From: Sphingobium terrigena
GTDB lineage: Bacteria; Pseudomonadota; Alphaproteobacteria; Sphingomonadales; Sphingomonadaceae
DNA: 64,000 bases
Assembly: GCF_003591655.1 (NCBI RefSeq)
Contig: NZ_QVRA01000007.1
Span: forward strand, 148,376 to 212,375
Direction: 5' to 3'
Below, piece by piece: positions 50,764 through 60,793 of this stretch (position 1 is its first letter; every line of letters starts with the position of its first letter). A program made the position numbers and the translations under genes. The notes beneath the pieces are model-generated. The model was not told where the DNA came from. It saw only the letters and a program-made list of their open reading frames with translations, and did no database searches.

Positions 50764-53346
50764 TCAGAAGCCGAATACCACTGTACCGATGAACGTACGG
50801 GGCGAACCTATCTGCACGAACGGCAGGTTGCTCGCGGCGGCAAATCCCGCGTCCAGGCGGCCGTCAAAGCCGCCATAATAAAGCTTGTCAAACACATTGC
50901 TGACATTGAGTTGGAGGAAGGTCTTGTCGTTCAGCCCAATGAATTTCAGACTGAGCCGCGCATCCAGATCGACCAGCGTATAAGCCGGTGCCTTGGCATT
51001 CATGACCTGAGTGCCGCCAGCGACAGCTACGCCGCCGATGATCGTCCCGCCCAGCGTAAATGGCTGATTGAGATCGTTCACGTAGCGCGGGCCGGTACGC
51101 TTGACCTGCACGCCGAGTTCGACTGGACCCAGTATCGCCTGTGCTCGGCCACCCAACGTATAGACCGGCGCACCAGATTCGCGCTTGCCTGCCGTCTGGG
51201 CATAGATGGGATCGCCCACCGCCGTGCAACCCGTGACAGCCGACGCCACGACATTGGCAGCACTGCATTCGCCGTACAGGACATCGTCCTTGATCTTCGA
51301 CTTCAGGTAAGAGCCGAAGGCGTAAAGCGCAACTTCGGGGATCGGGCGATATGAAATGCTACCGTCCACGCCATATTTATCGACCCGGCCAAGGTTGCGA
51401 TACAGGGTGCGATCCGTTTCCGGATCATAGGCCGACGCCAGGCGGTTCTGGTAGATCGTGTACCAGAGCGATGCCTGCACCTGGAGCTTGCTGGTGCGGT
51501 AGCGCAGGCCAAGGTCGAAATTGTCCGTAGTTTCGGGCGACGGATTGGCGGACACAGTTCCGGCCGCAAAGAAGAAACTATTGTAGAGATTATCGGTACC
51601 GGGGACCTGCAAACCCTTGGAATAGTTGCCGAACACGCTCAGCGCGCCAGTCGCGTCATAGGTCAGGCCGACATTCGGCAGCACCTTGTCATATTTCAAG
51701 ACGCGGCGCTGTGGTCCCTGAATGGTGGGGTTGAGCGCAGCATATTGCGCAGCGGCGGCGCTGTTTGTTCCAAAACATTCGACGAAGCCAGTCGCGCTGG
51801 ACGTGGCGCAATAGTTGGTCAGATCGCGCTTGAAGAAGGGTGCGCGGACACCAGCGGTGACCGTCAGCGTGTCGAAAAATTTGCCGCGATATTCGCCCGC
51901 AATCTGGTGAAGGATCGCCTTGGACAAGCGGTCACGCTTTTGCAGCACAGCGCCACTGGCATCCTTGAGGGGGTTGCCTTCCTCCGGGAAAATATTGACC
52001 GGCTGGCCATCGTTGCGAAGGAACTCGATCTCGCCCGTCTGGCGATGCCGAGCATAGTCGAGGCTGTAGGCCAGACGAACCGACTGATCCTCGGAGAAAT
52101 TATAGCGGAGCGAGGAAATGAGGCCATAACGGCGGGTATTCGTCTCGCTGGGTGCCAGCACGCGAATGGAGTCAAGCAGGTCGCCGTCGCCATTGACGTC
52201 ATAGCCGAAATAGGGGCTGCCACCGAGATAGCCTACGGCGTTGGTCACACCCGCGCCCGGATCGATATCGCGGAACCCTTCGCGCGCCGTCGCGGTGCCA
52301 CCACCGTTGGCGCGGACATATTGGAAGCTGGGATCAACCGTCAGGATCAGATCGTCGGCCAGAGTGAAGCGCGAATTGATACGGATATTGCCCGTCTTGG
52401 ACGGGTTGACCCGTTCATCGAACGTCGATCCGCAGCTGGTTGCCGCATCGGCGACACCAGTGATCGCTGGCATGGCGATCGTGCAATAGGGGATCACATA
52501 ATCGCGCTCATCCTTGTTGTTGGGGAAGCGACTGGGGACAGCACCGACCCCATCGTTGCGGAACGTCACCGAACCGAAGCGATTGTTCGCCGCTTCGTTG
52601 TAGTGCGCCGCGACCGAGATGAAGTCGCCATTGTTTCCGATCGGCTGATAAATTTTGGCATTGAACTGCTTTTTGTCGATCTCGCCACGATTGTTGAAAA
52701 TCGTGTCGTTGGTCGCCTTGCTCGCCGCAAAATAGGCTTTGGTCCCCCATGGCGTAAATACGCCGGTATCGACCGACCCGAACATGCGGAAGAAGGAGAA
52801 ATCGCCTGCAGACCCCACCATCTTGACACTGAAATCGTCAGTAGGGTTGCGCGAGCGATAGTTAACGGTGGAGCCGGTTGCAGCCGCCGTGGGGCTGTCG
52901 ACATCGGTCGTGCCCAGATTAACGTTCACCTGTTCGATCAGTTCGGCATCAAGCTGCTGGCTGGAATAGATCGCATAGCCGCCCGAATCGTTGAGCGGTA
53001 CGCCGTCGAACGTCTGCGAAATGCGAGTATTGTCGAAACCGCGAATGTAGAGGGTGCCGCCCGCGGACCCGAACGGATCATTGTTCGAGAAGCTGACACC
53101 TGGAAGCTGGTTGATGATGTCGTTTATAGATTGGCCCGGAACCTGCCGCTCGATAAAGTCCTGATTGAGAACGCCGCGTGCCTTGCTGGTTTCAGGCATA
53201 ACCACCCCGGCCACACCATTATCGATGCCCACGCCGGTTACGACGATCTCATTTTCAAAATCGATCGAGCCGGTCGACTGGGCGAAAGCGGCGGTGGGGG
53301 CGGCTACGGCGATCATCGCGGCGCTGCACATCAGAAATTGTTTCAT
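50764..53346 (-). CDS. TonB-dependent outer membrane receptor
   Basis: An 860-residue receptor with a signal peptide (MKQFLMCSAAMIAVAAPTAA, cleaved about residue 23). The TonB-box-like EIVVTG segment follows, then a plug domain (about 40-160: INDIINQLPGVSFSNNDPFG, YIRGFDNTRISQTFDGVPLN) and a 22-strand-type barrel ending in the aromatic residue Phe (VVFGF). Barrel end motifs (LQLNVSNVFDKLYY) are typical. Ligand unknown; no transport genes are adjacent. ATG 53346 has AAAGGG upstream. The long gene-free spacer upstream is AT-rich. Confidence 0.95.
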   Translation of the reverse strand: MKQFLMCSAAMIAVAAPTAAFAQSTGSIDFENEIVVTGVGIDNGVAGVVMPETSKARGVLNQDFIERQVPGQSINDIINQLPGVSFSNNDPFGSAGGTLYIRGFDNTRISQTFDGVPLNDSGGYAIYSSQQLDAELIEQVNVNLGTTDVDSPTAAATGSTVNYRSRNPTDDFSVKMVGSAGDFSFFRMFGSVDTGVFTPWGTKAYFAASKATNDTIFNNRGEIDKKQFNAKIYQPIGNNGDFISVAAHYNEAANNRFGSVTFRNDGVGAVPSRFPNNKDERDYVIPYCTIAMPAITGVADAATSCGSTFDERVNPSKTGNIRINSRFTLADDLILTVDPSFQYVRANGGGTATAREGFRDIDPGAGVTNAVGYLGGSPYFGYDVNGDGDLLDSIRVLAPSETNTRRYGLISSLRYNFSEDQSVRLAYSLDYARHRQTGEIEFLRNDGQPVNIFPEEGNPLKDASGAVLQKRDRLSKAILHQIAGEYRGKFFDTLTVTAGVRAPFFKRDLTNYCATSSATGFVECFGTNSAAAAQYAALNPTIQGPQRRVLKYDKVLPNVGLTYDATGALSVFGNYSKGLQVPGTDNLYNSFFFAAGTVSANPSPETTDNFDLGLRYRTSKLQVQASLWYTIYQNRLASAYDPETDRTLYRNLGRVDKYGVDGSISYRPIPEVALYAFGSYLKSKIKDDVLYGECSAANVVASAVTGCTAVGDPIYAQTAGKRESGAPVYTLGGRAQAILGPVELGVQVKRTGPRYVNDLNQPFTLGGTIIGGVAVAGGTQVMNAKAPAYTLVDLDARLSLKFIGLNDKTFLQLNVSNVFDKLYYGGFDGRLDAGFAAASNLPFVQIGSPRTFIGTVVFGF

Positions 53347-53711
53347 GTGACCCTTTGTCCCTTGTTCAGGAGCGGCGCTGGAGCGCCCTGCTGTTATGCT
53401 CTTGCAAGCCGGAGCCGCCTGTGACGGCCTCTGGCGACGGCCCTGTGATGCTATGGCTGCACTTTTGTTACAATGTACAACAAGCTTTGTCACAGGTGCG
53501 AACAAAGCAGCCCCGCAGTGTGCCGGGCAAGGGGTATGGCCCATCTATATCATTGTTTTATATGTATTTTATGTCTTTTATAGCCCACTGTTTGACGGTG
53601 GTGCAATTTTGCAACGCAGCAGGAATATTTGTGCTGGCGCGGAACCGCCCAACGAAAAAGGGGCCGACAGTTGCCCGTCAGCCCCTTTTTGTCCTTAGCC
53701 TGATGATGAAA
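53347..53711. other. Gene-free AT-rich spacer between clpX and the TonB receptor
   Basis: About 365 bases with no convincing gene. It must hold the receptor's promoter on the minus strand. Near 53485-53509 there is an inverted repeat GCTTTGT/ACAAAGC with an 11-nt loop, and 53540-53580 is strongly AT-rich. The clpX-proximal end contains the clpX terminator. I found no recognisable Fur box. Confidence 0.4.
53655..53690 (-). terminator. Terminator after clpX
   Basis: A 10-bp outer stem AAAAAGGGGC/GCCCCTTTTT encloses an inner GAC/GTC pairing, 22 nt past the clpX stop at 53712, with T-runs on the minus strand. Confidence 0.85.
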
Positions 53712-54980
<1,269 letters not shown>

Positions 54981-55120
54981 TCGCCAATCTTTCTTCCCTG
55001 CCGGTTCAACAATCACCAAAACCGCATTCCGGCGCGGGTATTCTGGTCCATATTCATCCTAGACCGTGGCACGCCGGTTTCACAAGGGGTGAAAGTAGCG
55101 CGCCCCGGTAAAGATGGGCT

Positions 55121-55756
55121 TTAAGCGTCGCTGGCTTCGGGCAGCGCAGGCCGCTTGCTGAACACTTCGTCGACCAGACCGAAGGCCTTGGCCTCGTCGG
55201 CCTCCAGGAAGGTATCGCGGTCCATCGCCCGCTCGATTTCTTCCAGCGACTTGCCGGTATAGTCGACATACAGGTCGTTCAGGCGACGGCGGATACGCAG
55301 GATTTCCTTGGCCTGGATCTCGATATCGCTGGCCATGCCCTGCGCGCCGCCCGATGGCTGGTGGATCATGATGCGAGCGTTGCCCAGCGCGATCCGCTTG
55401 CCCGGCTCACCGGCGGCCAGCAGGAAGCTGCCCATCGACGCGGCCTGGCCGATGCATACGGTGCCGACTTGGGGACGGATATATTTCATCGTGTCGTGGA
55501 TCGCCATGCCAGCCGTCACCACGCCGCCGGGCGAGTTGATGTACATCCAGATGTCCTTCTTCGGATTTTCCGATTCGAGGAACAGCAGCTGGGCGACGAT
55601 CAGCGAGGCCATGTGATCTTCCACCTGGCCGGTCACGAAGATGATCCGTTCCCGCAACAGGCGCGAGAAAATGTCGAAGCTGCGCTCGCCACGGTTCGAC
55701 TGTTCGATAACGATAGGAACCAGCGCGGCCATGGGATCATGCATGATGTTGGTCAT
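55121..55756 (-). CDS. clpP: ATP-dependent Clp protease proteolytic subunit
   Basis: A 211-residue serine peptidase forming the barrel that works with ClpX. The catalytic triad is Ser107 ([11 protein letters not shown]), His132 (IMIHQPSGG) and Asp181 ([10 protein letters not shown]). A short propeptide-like N-terminus ([12 protein letters not shown]) precedes VPIVIEQ. It is upstream of clpX. On the minus strand a GT2 gene intervenes between it and tig. Confidence 0.98.
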   Translation of the reverse strand: MTNIMHDPMAALVPIVIEQSNRGERSFDIFSRLLRERIIFVTGQVEDHMASLIVAQLLFLESENPKKDIWMYINSPGGVVTAGMAIHDTMKYIRPQVGTVCIGQAASMGSFLLAAGEPGKRIALGNARIMIHQPSGGAQGMASDIEIQAKEILRIRRRLNDLYVDYTGKSLEEIERAMDRDTFLEADEAKAFGLVDEVFSKRPALPEASDA

Positions 55757-55845
55757 TTTGCTCTTTCAGTCAGGTGCTTTTGCCCACCCCCTACATCGGC
55801 ACAAACGGCAAATGGTTCAAGGGGGCGTGTAGGAAGGAAGCCGGT

Positions 55846-56805
55846 TCAGTCGCGCCGGGCGAAGTCGGATGGCGCGCGGAAACCCAGATAAGAGAGCCGC
55901 CGCACCTCCCGCCGCCCGCGCACCACGGTATCGAGGATGAGGCCGCACATGCCCGACAGGGTCGCCAGGATCATGAGGCCAGTGACGAGAATGGCGGTCG
56001 GGAACCGCGGCACCAGCCCAGTATCCATATAGGTGACGATCAGCGGCGCGGCCAGCCCCAGCCCCAGCGCCGCCAGAAACGCTGCAATGACGCCGAAGAA
56101 CAGGATCGGCCGCTCGATGCGGTAGAGGGTGAAGATGGTGCGCAGGATGCGGAAACCGTCGCGATAGGTGGAAAGCTTGCTGACCGATCCTTCGGGCCGC
56201 GCGCCATAGGCGGTGACGACTTCGGCCACCGGCATGGCGAGTTCGAGCGCATGGACGCTGATTTCGGTCTCGATCTCGAAACCCGCCGACAGCACCGGGA
56301 AGCTTTTGACGAAGCGGCGGGAAAATACGCGATAGCCCGACAAAATGTCGGTGAAGCTGCGCCCGAACAATTGCTTGAGCAGACTGGTCAGCGCCCAGTT
56401 GCCCAGGCGATGGCCGGGGCGATAGGCTTCCTCCGCCTCCGACTTGCGGCAGCCAACCACCATGTCGAGATTATCCTCCAGCATCGCCGCGACCATCGCG
56501 GGGGCAGCGGCCGCCTCATAGGTCGCGTCGCCATCGGCCATGATATAGATGTCGGCGTCCACATCGGCGAACATGCGGCGCACGACATGACCCTTGCCCT
56601 GCTGGCTTACGCGGCGGACGATCGCGCCAGCCTCCCGCGCCAGGTCGCTGCTGCCATCGCTGCTATTATTGTCGAACACATAAATGTCGGCATGGGGCAA
56701 TGCGCGGCGGAAATCCTCCACCGTCTGCACGATCGCGCCTGCTTCATTATAGCAGGGCAGGATGACCGCGATGCGCGGTACTGCCGACCCGCTGTTGCTG
56801 GTCAT
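55846..56805 (-). CDS. Glycosyltransferase family 2 with C-terminal membrane helices
   Basis: A 319-residue GT-A enzyme. VILPCYNEAGAIVQTV is the opening strand, and the metal-binding DxD is Asp91-Gly-Asp93 in IMADGDATYE. DILSGYRVFSRRFVKSFPVL and GFEIETE are typical of the DPM1/GtrB branch. Two hydrophobic helices near the C-terminus (about 230-260 and 270-300) suggest it moves sugar onto a polyprenyl carrier at the inner membrane. Starts at 56805 or 56823 are possible. It lies between tig and clpP on the same strand. Confidence 0.88.
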   Translation of the reverse strand: MTSNSGSAVPRIAVILPCYNEAGAIVQTVEDFRRALPHADIYVFDNNSSDGSSDLAREAGAIVRRVSQQGKGHVVRRMFADVDADIYIMADGDATYEAAAAPAMVAAMLEDNLDMVVGCRKSEAEEAYRPGHRLGNWALTSLLKQLFGRSFTDILSGYRVFSRRFVKSFPVLSAGFEIETEISVHALELAMPVAEVVTAYGARPEGSVSKLSTYRDGFRILRTIFTLYRIERPILFFGVIAAFLAALGLGLAAPLIVTYMDTGLVPRFPTAILVTGLMILATLSGMCGLILDTVVRGRREVRRLSYLGFRAPSDFARRD

Positions 56806-56910
56806 GGCGGGAAATTCCTTCATCGGCCTTACGATCCTGCTGCTTTCCGTGCCGAACGGCATGGACCGACAGGGTTAATATTTCCTCTGCCATGCCACCT
56901 GCGAAATGAA

Positions 56911-56945
56911 AAGCGCCCGTGCCTCCTGTCGGAAGCCGGGCGCTT
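56911..56945 (-). terminator. Terminator after tig
   Basis: A 9-bp stem AAGCGCCCG/CGGGCGCTT with a 17-nt loop, followed on the minus strand by TTCATTT, 22 nt past the tig stop. Confidence 0.75.
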
Positions 56946-56967
56946 GTTCATCGCATTTCAGCCTGGC

Positions 56968-58572
56968 TTATTCAGCCTTGGCGGCGGCTTTCTTGGGAGC
57001 AGCCTTCTTCTTGGGCTTTTCCTCGGCAGCGGCGTCCGCGGCAGGTGCTTCGGCTTCCGGCTCGGCGGGGGCAGCCTTCTTGGCGGCGGCCTTCTTGGGC
57101 TTGGCCGGCGCTTCCTCGGCTACTGCTTCGGCGTCGGCGGCAGGTTCGGCAGCGGCCTTCTTGGTCGCGGCCTTCTTCGCCTTGGGCTTTTCGTCATGGT
57201 CATGACCACAATCGGGACCGTGGACATGGGGCTTGATGTCGCCATCTTCGGCTTCGATCGCCGCTTCCAGTTCTTCCTTGGTCACGGCGCGATCGGTGAC
57301 TTCGGCCTTGTCGAACAGGAAGTCGACGACCTTGTCCTCGTAGAGGGGCGCACGCAGCTGGGCGGCGGCCATCGGGTCCTGACGGACATATTGCATGAAA
57401 CGCTCACGGTCCTGCGGGCCGTACTGCTGCGCGGCCTGCATGATCAGGCGGTTCATTTCCTGGTCGCTGACGGTCACGCCATTGGCCTGGCCGATTTCGG
57501 AGAGCAACAGGCCAAGGCGGACACGACGCACGGCGATGGCGCGATAATCCTCCTTCTCGGCTTCCATTTCGGCGATCGCGGCGGCCGGATCTTCCTCATG
57601 GGTCGCTTCATGCTGAAGCTGCTGCCAGATCTGCTCGAACTCGGCTTCGACCATGCTCGGCGGCACGTCGAAATCATGGGCAGCGGCCAGCTGGTCGAGC
57701 AGCTTGCGCTTCATGTGGGTGCGGGTCAGGCCATTATGTTCCTGCTCGATCTGGCCCTTGAGCAGATCCTTGAGCTGGTCGAGTCCTTCCAGACCCAGCG
57801 ACTTGGCGAAATCATCGTCCAGCTTGGGCTTGTCGCCGTCCAGGATCGACTTCACCTTGATGTCGAAAGTGGCGAGCTTGCCGGCCAGATGGGCCGCGCC
57901 ATAATCGTCGGGGAAGGTCACTTCGATGACCTTCTCTTCGCCCTTCTTCACGCCGCCCAGCTGCTCCTCGAAACCGGGGATGAACTGGCCTGCGCCAAGC
58001 TTGAGCTTGACGTCCTCGGCCGCGCCGCCTTCAAAGGCTTCGCCGTCGATCTTGCCCAGGAAATCGATGACCAGCGTGTCACCGTCCTGCGCGACATGAT
58101 CGTCGCTCTTTTCTTCCAGCGCGCCCTGCTGCGTGGCGATGCGGCCAGCGGCCTCATCGACCTGCGCGTCGGCGACTTCGACGGTCAGCCGTTCCAGCTT
58201 GATGCCTTCGACGCTGGGTGCAGCGATGTCCGGCAGCACTTCCAGCGCAACCTTGATTTCCGCGTCCTTGCCGAACTCGAAGCCTTCGTCCAGCTCGACC
58301 GAAGGCTGCATCGCGGGACGCAGCTTCTGGTCGGCGATCAGCTTCTGGATGCTTTCCTGAATGCTGTTGTTGAGCGCGTCGCGCTGGAGCGCTTCGCCAT
58401 GCATTTTCTTGACGAGATTGGCGGGCACCTTACCGGGGCGGAAACCAGGCATCCGCACCTGCGGGGCCATGGCCTTCACTTCCTTTTCCACTCGCGCGTC
58501 GATATCCTTCGACGTGATGGTGACAGTGTAGGCGCGCTTAAGGCCTTCGTTCAACGTCTCGACAGTCTGCAT
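56968..58572 (-). CDS. tig: Trigger factor with unusual C-terminal extension
   Basis: A 534-residue ribosome-associated chaperone. The ribosome-binding domain carries RMPGFRPGKVP (the GFRxGxxP signature). The PPIase domain (about 155-240) has DTLVIDFLGKIDGEAFEGG. The helical C-terminal domain follows to about residue 440. The remaining 90 residues are an added tail. It opens with HVHGPDCGHDHDEKPK, rich in His/Cys/Asp. It then runs as alternating KKAA and AEPE repeats, so typical trigger factors are roughly 90-100 residues shorter. ATG 58572 gives the family's start (MQTVETLNEGLKR). Confidence 0.96.
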   Translation of the reverse strand: MQTVETLNEGLKRAYTVTITSKDIDARVEKEVKAMAPQVRMPGFRPGKVPANLVKKMHGEALQRDALNNSIQESIQKLIADQKLRPAMQPSVELDEGFEFGKDAEIKVALEVLPDIAAPSVEGIKLERLTVEVADAQVDEAAGRIATQQGALEEKSDDHVAQDGDTLVIDFLGKIDGEAFEGGAAEDVKLKLGAGQFIPGFEEQLGGVKKGEEKVIEVTFPDDYGAAHLAGKLATFDIKVKSILDGDKPKLDDDFAKSLGLEGLDQLKDLLKGQIEQEHNGLTRTHMKRKLLDQLAAAHDFDVPPSMVEAEFEQIWQQLQHEATHEEDPAAAIAEMEAEKEDYRAIAVRRVRLGLLLSEIGQANGVTVSDQEMNRLIMQAAQQYGPQDRERFMQYVRQDPMAAAQLRAPLYEDKVVDFLFDKAEVTDRAVTKEELEAAIEAEDGDIKPHVHGPDCGHDHDEKPKAKKAATKKAAAEPAADAEAVAEEAPAKPKKAAAKKAAPAEPEAEAPAADAAAEEKPKKKAAPKKAAAKAE

Positions 58573-58631
58573 CTCTTCTCTCAAACGCTTTCTTCAGCTG
58601 AATTTCGGTGGCGCTGCCGCAGGTGGCATAC

Positions 58632-58716
58632 TGGTGCGGGCGAAGGGACTCGAACCCCCACATCTTGCGATACCAGAACCTAAATCTGGCGCGTCTACCA
58701 ATTTCGCCACGCCCGC
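58632..58716 (-). tRNA. tRNA-Leu(TAG)
   Basis: An 85-nt class II tRNA with acceptor GCGGGCG/CGCCCGC, an anticodon loop TTTAGGT giving TAG, a long variable arm, a T-arm with GGTTCGAGTCC and an encoded CCA. It lies upstream of tig on the same strand. Confidence 0.95.
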
Positions 58717-58842
58717 ATCGGTCGCCGGTCGGCGCGGCATAGAGAAAAGCGTGAGCAAGGGCAAGGGATAGTGAGTCGGCTCGCGGAACCCGCGTGATTG
58801 CCCATGCGTAACCTATTCATCCCTTAGCAGAGAGAGGCAGAT

Positions 58843-59040
58843 ATGGCCACCCAGCCCGACCCCATGCCTAACCCGGATGGCGTGCCCCCGCCCGACATCA
58901 TCGACCCGCAGTCGCCGCCCGAAACCCCCGCACCTGCGACTCCGGAAGAACTGCCGATGACCGAACCGGACGAAATCACCCCGGTCGGCCCCGATTATGA
59001 CCAGCCCGACAGTGCGCCGATAGAGGTGCCGCCGGACTGA
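58843..59040 (+). CDS. Small acidic proline-rich protein, function unknown
   Basis: A 65-residue protein of low complexity: about a third proline, with many Asp/Glu and no Cys, Trp or Lys. Repeating PPPD/PPET/PEEL/PDEI/PIEVPPD elements suggest an unstructured, acidic peptide. It has a good ribosome-binding site (AGAGAGGCAG) and codon use like its neighbours, which supports translation. I do not recognise it; there are no membrane or signal features. Confidence 0.6.
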   Translation: MATQPDPMPNPDGVPPPDIIDPQSPPETPAPATPEELPMTEPDEITPVGPDYDQPDSAPIEVPPD

Positions 59041-59082
59041 GCGTAATTTTCAGTCTCCGGCGCGACATATCCACAGTTTTAT

Positions 59083-59140
59083 GTCCGGCGGCGGAACCTT
59101 TTTGGTGGATCGTTAAAATATGATGGTTCCGCCGCTGGAC
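59083..59140. promoter_or_regulatory. Large inverted repeat upstream of the ECF sigma gene
   Basis: Arms GTCCGGCGGCGGAACC (59083-59098) and GGTTCCGCCGCTGGAC (59125-59140) pair over 16 bp with one G-T wobble, around a 26-nt AT-rich loop (GGATCGTTAAAATATGAT in its core). It lies 76 bp before the sigma start. The GGAACC arms resemble ECF -35 elements facing in both directions, but no properly spaced -10 is visible. It may be a regulator site or a transcribed hairpin. Confidence 0.55.
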
Positions 59141-59216
59141 AGACCCCTGCAAGCATGATTGAATTGTGACAAATAAAAATCACGGAGAGGCGCGGCTGAC
59201 AAAATAGGGGGTCGAC

Positions 59217-59822
59217 GTGCATAGGGTTCGCGCAAAGCTGGAATGGTTCAAAACCGTCATCCTGCCACAGGAAGCTGCATTACGCGGCCGCTTGCGACGC
59301 ATCCTGCCATCCACCCATGAACTGGACGACATGGTCGCCGAAGTCATGACCCGCGCCTATGCCACGGAAAATTGGGAAAATGTGACGACGGGCCGGGCCT
59401 ATCTCTTCACCATTGCCCGCAACCTCGTCATCGACACCGCCCGCCGGAACAAGGTGGTCAGCTTTGAAACCATGGCTGACCTGGAACTGCTGGGCGGCGA
59501 AAACACGATCGAGACACAATTGCACGCCCGTGAAGCGCTGCGTCAGGTGCAGATCATCGTCGAGTCGCTGCCTGTTCAATGTCGCCGCGTTTTTATTCTT
59601 CGCCGGATCCACGAAAAATCTATGCTGGAAATAGCGGAGGAGATGTCCCTATCCGTTTCTACTGTTGAAAAACATCTGGCCAAAGCCATCGCGATAGTTA
59701 TGCGGGCCTGGGCAGAACGTGAGGAAACGGATTTCGAACGTGCAGGGGTCGGGGCCAGAATCAAGCTGCGGGACCAGGGCCGCGATCGAAGCGGAAGCAG
59801 CGCGCCTGCTGGCCAGGCTTAA
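59217..59822 (+). CDS. ECF sigma factor (FecI/RpoE type)
   Basis: A 201-residue extracytoplasmic-function sigma factor. Region 2 reads RLRRILPSTHELDDMVAEVM and RAYLFTIARNLVIDTARRN. Region 4 reads IVESLPVQCRRVFILRRIHE and MLEIAEEMSLSVSTVEKHLA, the usual order. The start is GTG 59217. A 26-residue tail after region 4 is Arg/Gly-rich and overlaps the anti-sigma gene by about 100 nt. It pairs with the FecR protein downstream, so it probably responds to a membrane signal relayed by FecR. Confidence 0.9.
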   Translation: MHRVRAKLEWFKTVILPQEAALRGRLRRILPSTHELDDMVAEVMTRAYATENWENVTTGRAYLFTIARNLVIDTARRNKVVSFETMADLELLGGENTIETQLHAREALRQVQIIVESLPVQCRRVFILRRIHEKSMLEIAEEMSLSVSTVEKHLAKAIAIVMRAWAEREETDFERAGVGARIKLRDQGRDRSGSSAPAGQA

Positions 59823-60768
59823 CAGCGACCCCAGTCCGCAAGACGAAGCCGAAATTTGCGAATGGGTCGAGGCTGACCCCAGCCACGCCGTCGCCTTCGC
59901 CCGCGCCGAAGCCGCATGGGAAGCAGCCGAGCGACTGAAAAGCGCCGCCGCCGACGTCACCCTGCCCCCGATGGCGCAGATCGTCAGCGAAGAACAGCAG
60001 CGCCGCCTGTCGCGCAACATCATGGTCGCCGCCGCCGTCGCGGTCATGCTCTTCATCGTCGCCGCGATCGTCACCGTCCGCACCTTCAGCGGGGTGGAAC
60101 GCTTCGAGACCGGCATCGGCCAGATTCGCGACATCGCGCTGGAGGACGGATCGACCCTGCACCTCAACAGCGACAGCGAGGCCGAAGTCCGCTTCACCGA
60201 CAATGGCCGCAAGATCCGCATATTGAAGGGCGAGGCGTCCTTCGACGTCGCCCGCGACCCCGAACGTCCGTTCGACGTGGAAGCACGATCGGCCGTCATC
60301 CGCGCGATCGGCACCGCCTTCAACGTGCGGATGCGCCCCTCTATCGTCGAACTGACCGTCACCCACGGCACTGTGACCGTCCATTCGGGCGACAATGTCC
60401 AGAAGCGGGTCAGCGCGGGCAGCGGCGCGGTGATCCAGCCGCGCACCATCGCGCTTACCCGGCTGGACCCCAAGCTGGTCGGCCAGCGCACCGCCTGGCG
60501 CGAACAGATGGTCGAGCTGGACGGCGAAACGATCGAGCAGGCGACCGGCGAATTCAACCGCTACCGCACCGCGCCGATCCTGATCGGCGACACCCGCGTA
60601 TCGGCACTCCGCATCGGCGGCCGCTTCCGCATCAGCGACAGCCGCGAATTCCTCTCCGCCCTGCAACTCAGCCTCCCCATCCGCGCGGTAACCGGCGAGG
60701 ATGGCTCCGTCATGCTCCTCTATCGCGACGATGAGCCGGACATGGTGGAGAATGGGGTCGGGTTGTGA
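59719..60768 (+). CDS. FecR family anti-sigma regulator
   Basis: A 349-residue bitopic protein. The cytoplasmic N-terminus (DUF4880-like; ARLNSDPSPQDEAEICEWVE and DPSHAVAFARAEAAWE) binds the sigma factor. One membrane helix lies at about residues 100-124. The periplasmic FecR domain has GQIRDIALEDGSTLHLNSDS, GEASFDVARDPERPFDV and GTAFNVR. The C-terminal GGRFRISDSREFLSAL is typical. GTG 59719 or GTG 59740 are candidate starts, either overlapping the sigma gene and implying coupled translation. No TonB receptor follows, unlike the classic fecIRA arrangement. Confidence 0.88.
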   Translation: MRKRISNVQGSGPESSCGTRAAIEAEAARLLARLNSDPSPQDEAEICEWVEADPSHAVAFARAEAAWEAAERLKSAAADVTLPPMAQIVSEEQQRRLSRNIMVAAAVAVMLFIVAAIVTVRTFSGVERFETGIGQIRDIALEDGSTLHLNSDSEAEVRFTDNGRKIRILKGEASFDVARDPERPFDVEARSAVIRAIGTAFNVRMRPSIVELTVTHGTVTVHSGDNVQKRVSAGSGAVIQPRTIALTRLDPKLVGQRTAWREQMVELDGETIEQATGEFNRYRTAPILIGDTRVSALRIGGRFRISDSREFLSALQLSLPIRAVTGEDGSVMLLYRDDEPDMVENGVGL

Positions 60769-60793
60769 TGGTGCTGGCTGACCAACATTAAAT

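Noticed and set aside
51745..53424. 559-codon frame opposite the TonB receptor
   Set aside because: The minus strand encodes a complete receptor with signal peptide, plug and terminal Phe; the opposite frame has no motif.
53347..53711. Fur box upstream of the TonB receptor
   Set aside because: No sequence close to the Fur consensus was found in the spacer; only an unrelated GCTTTGT/ACAAAGC inverted repeat.
55774..58683. 969-codon open frame opposite tig, GT2 and the 5' part of clpP
   Set aside because: Covers the GT2 and tig genes and an intergenic terminator; low-complexity translation is the shadow of the K/A-rich tig tail.
59093..59114. Possible EcfG-type promoter GGAAC...CGTT upstream of the ECF sigma gene
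   Set aside because: The spacer between the two elements is 13 bp, shorter than the usual 16-18 bp. GGAACC is better explained as part of the inverted repeat.
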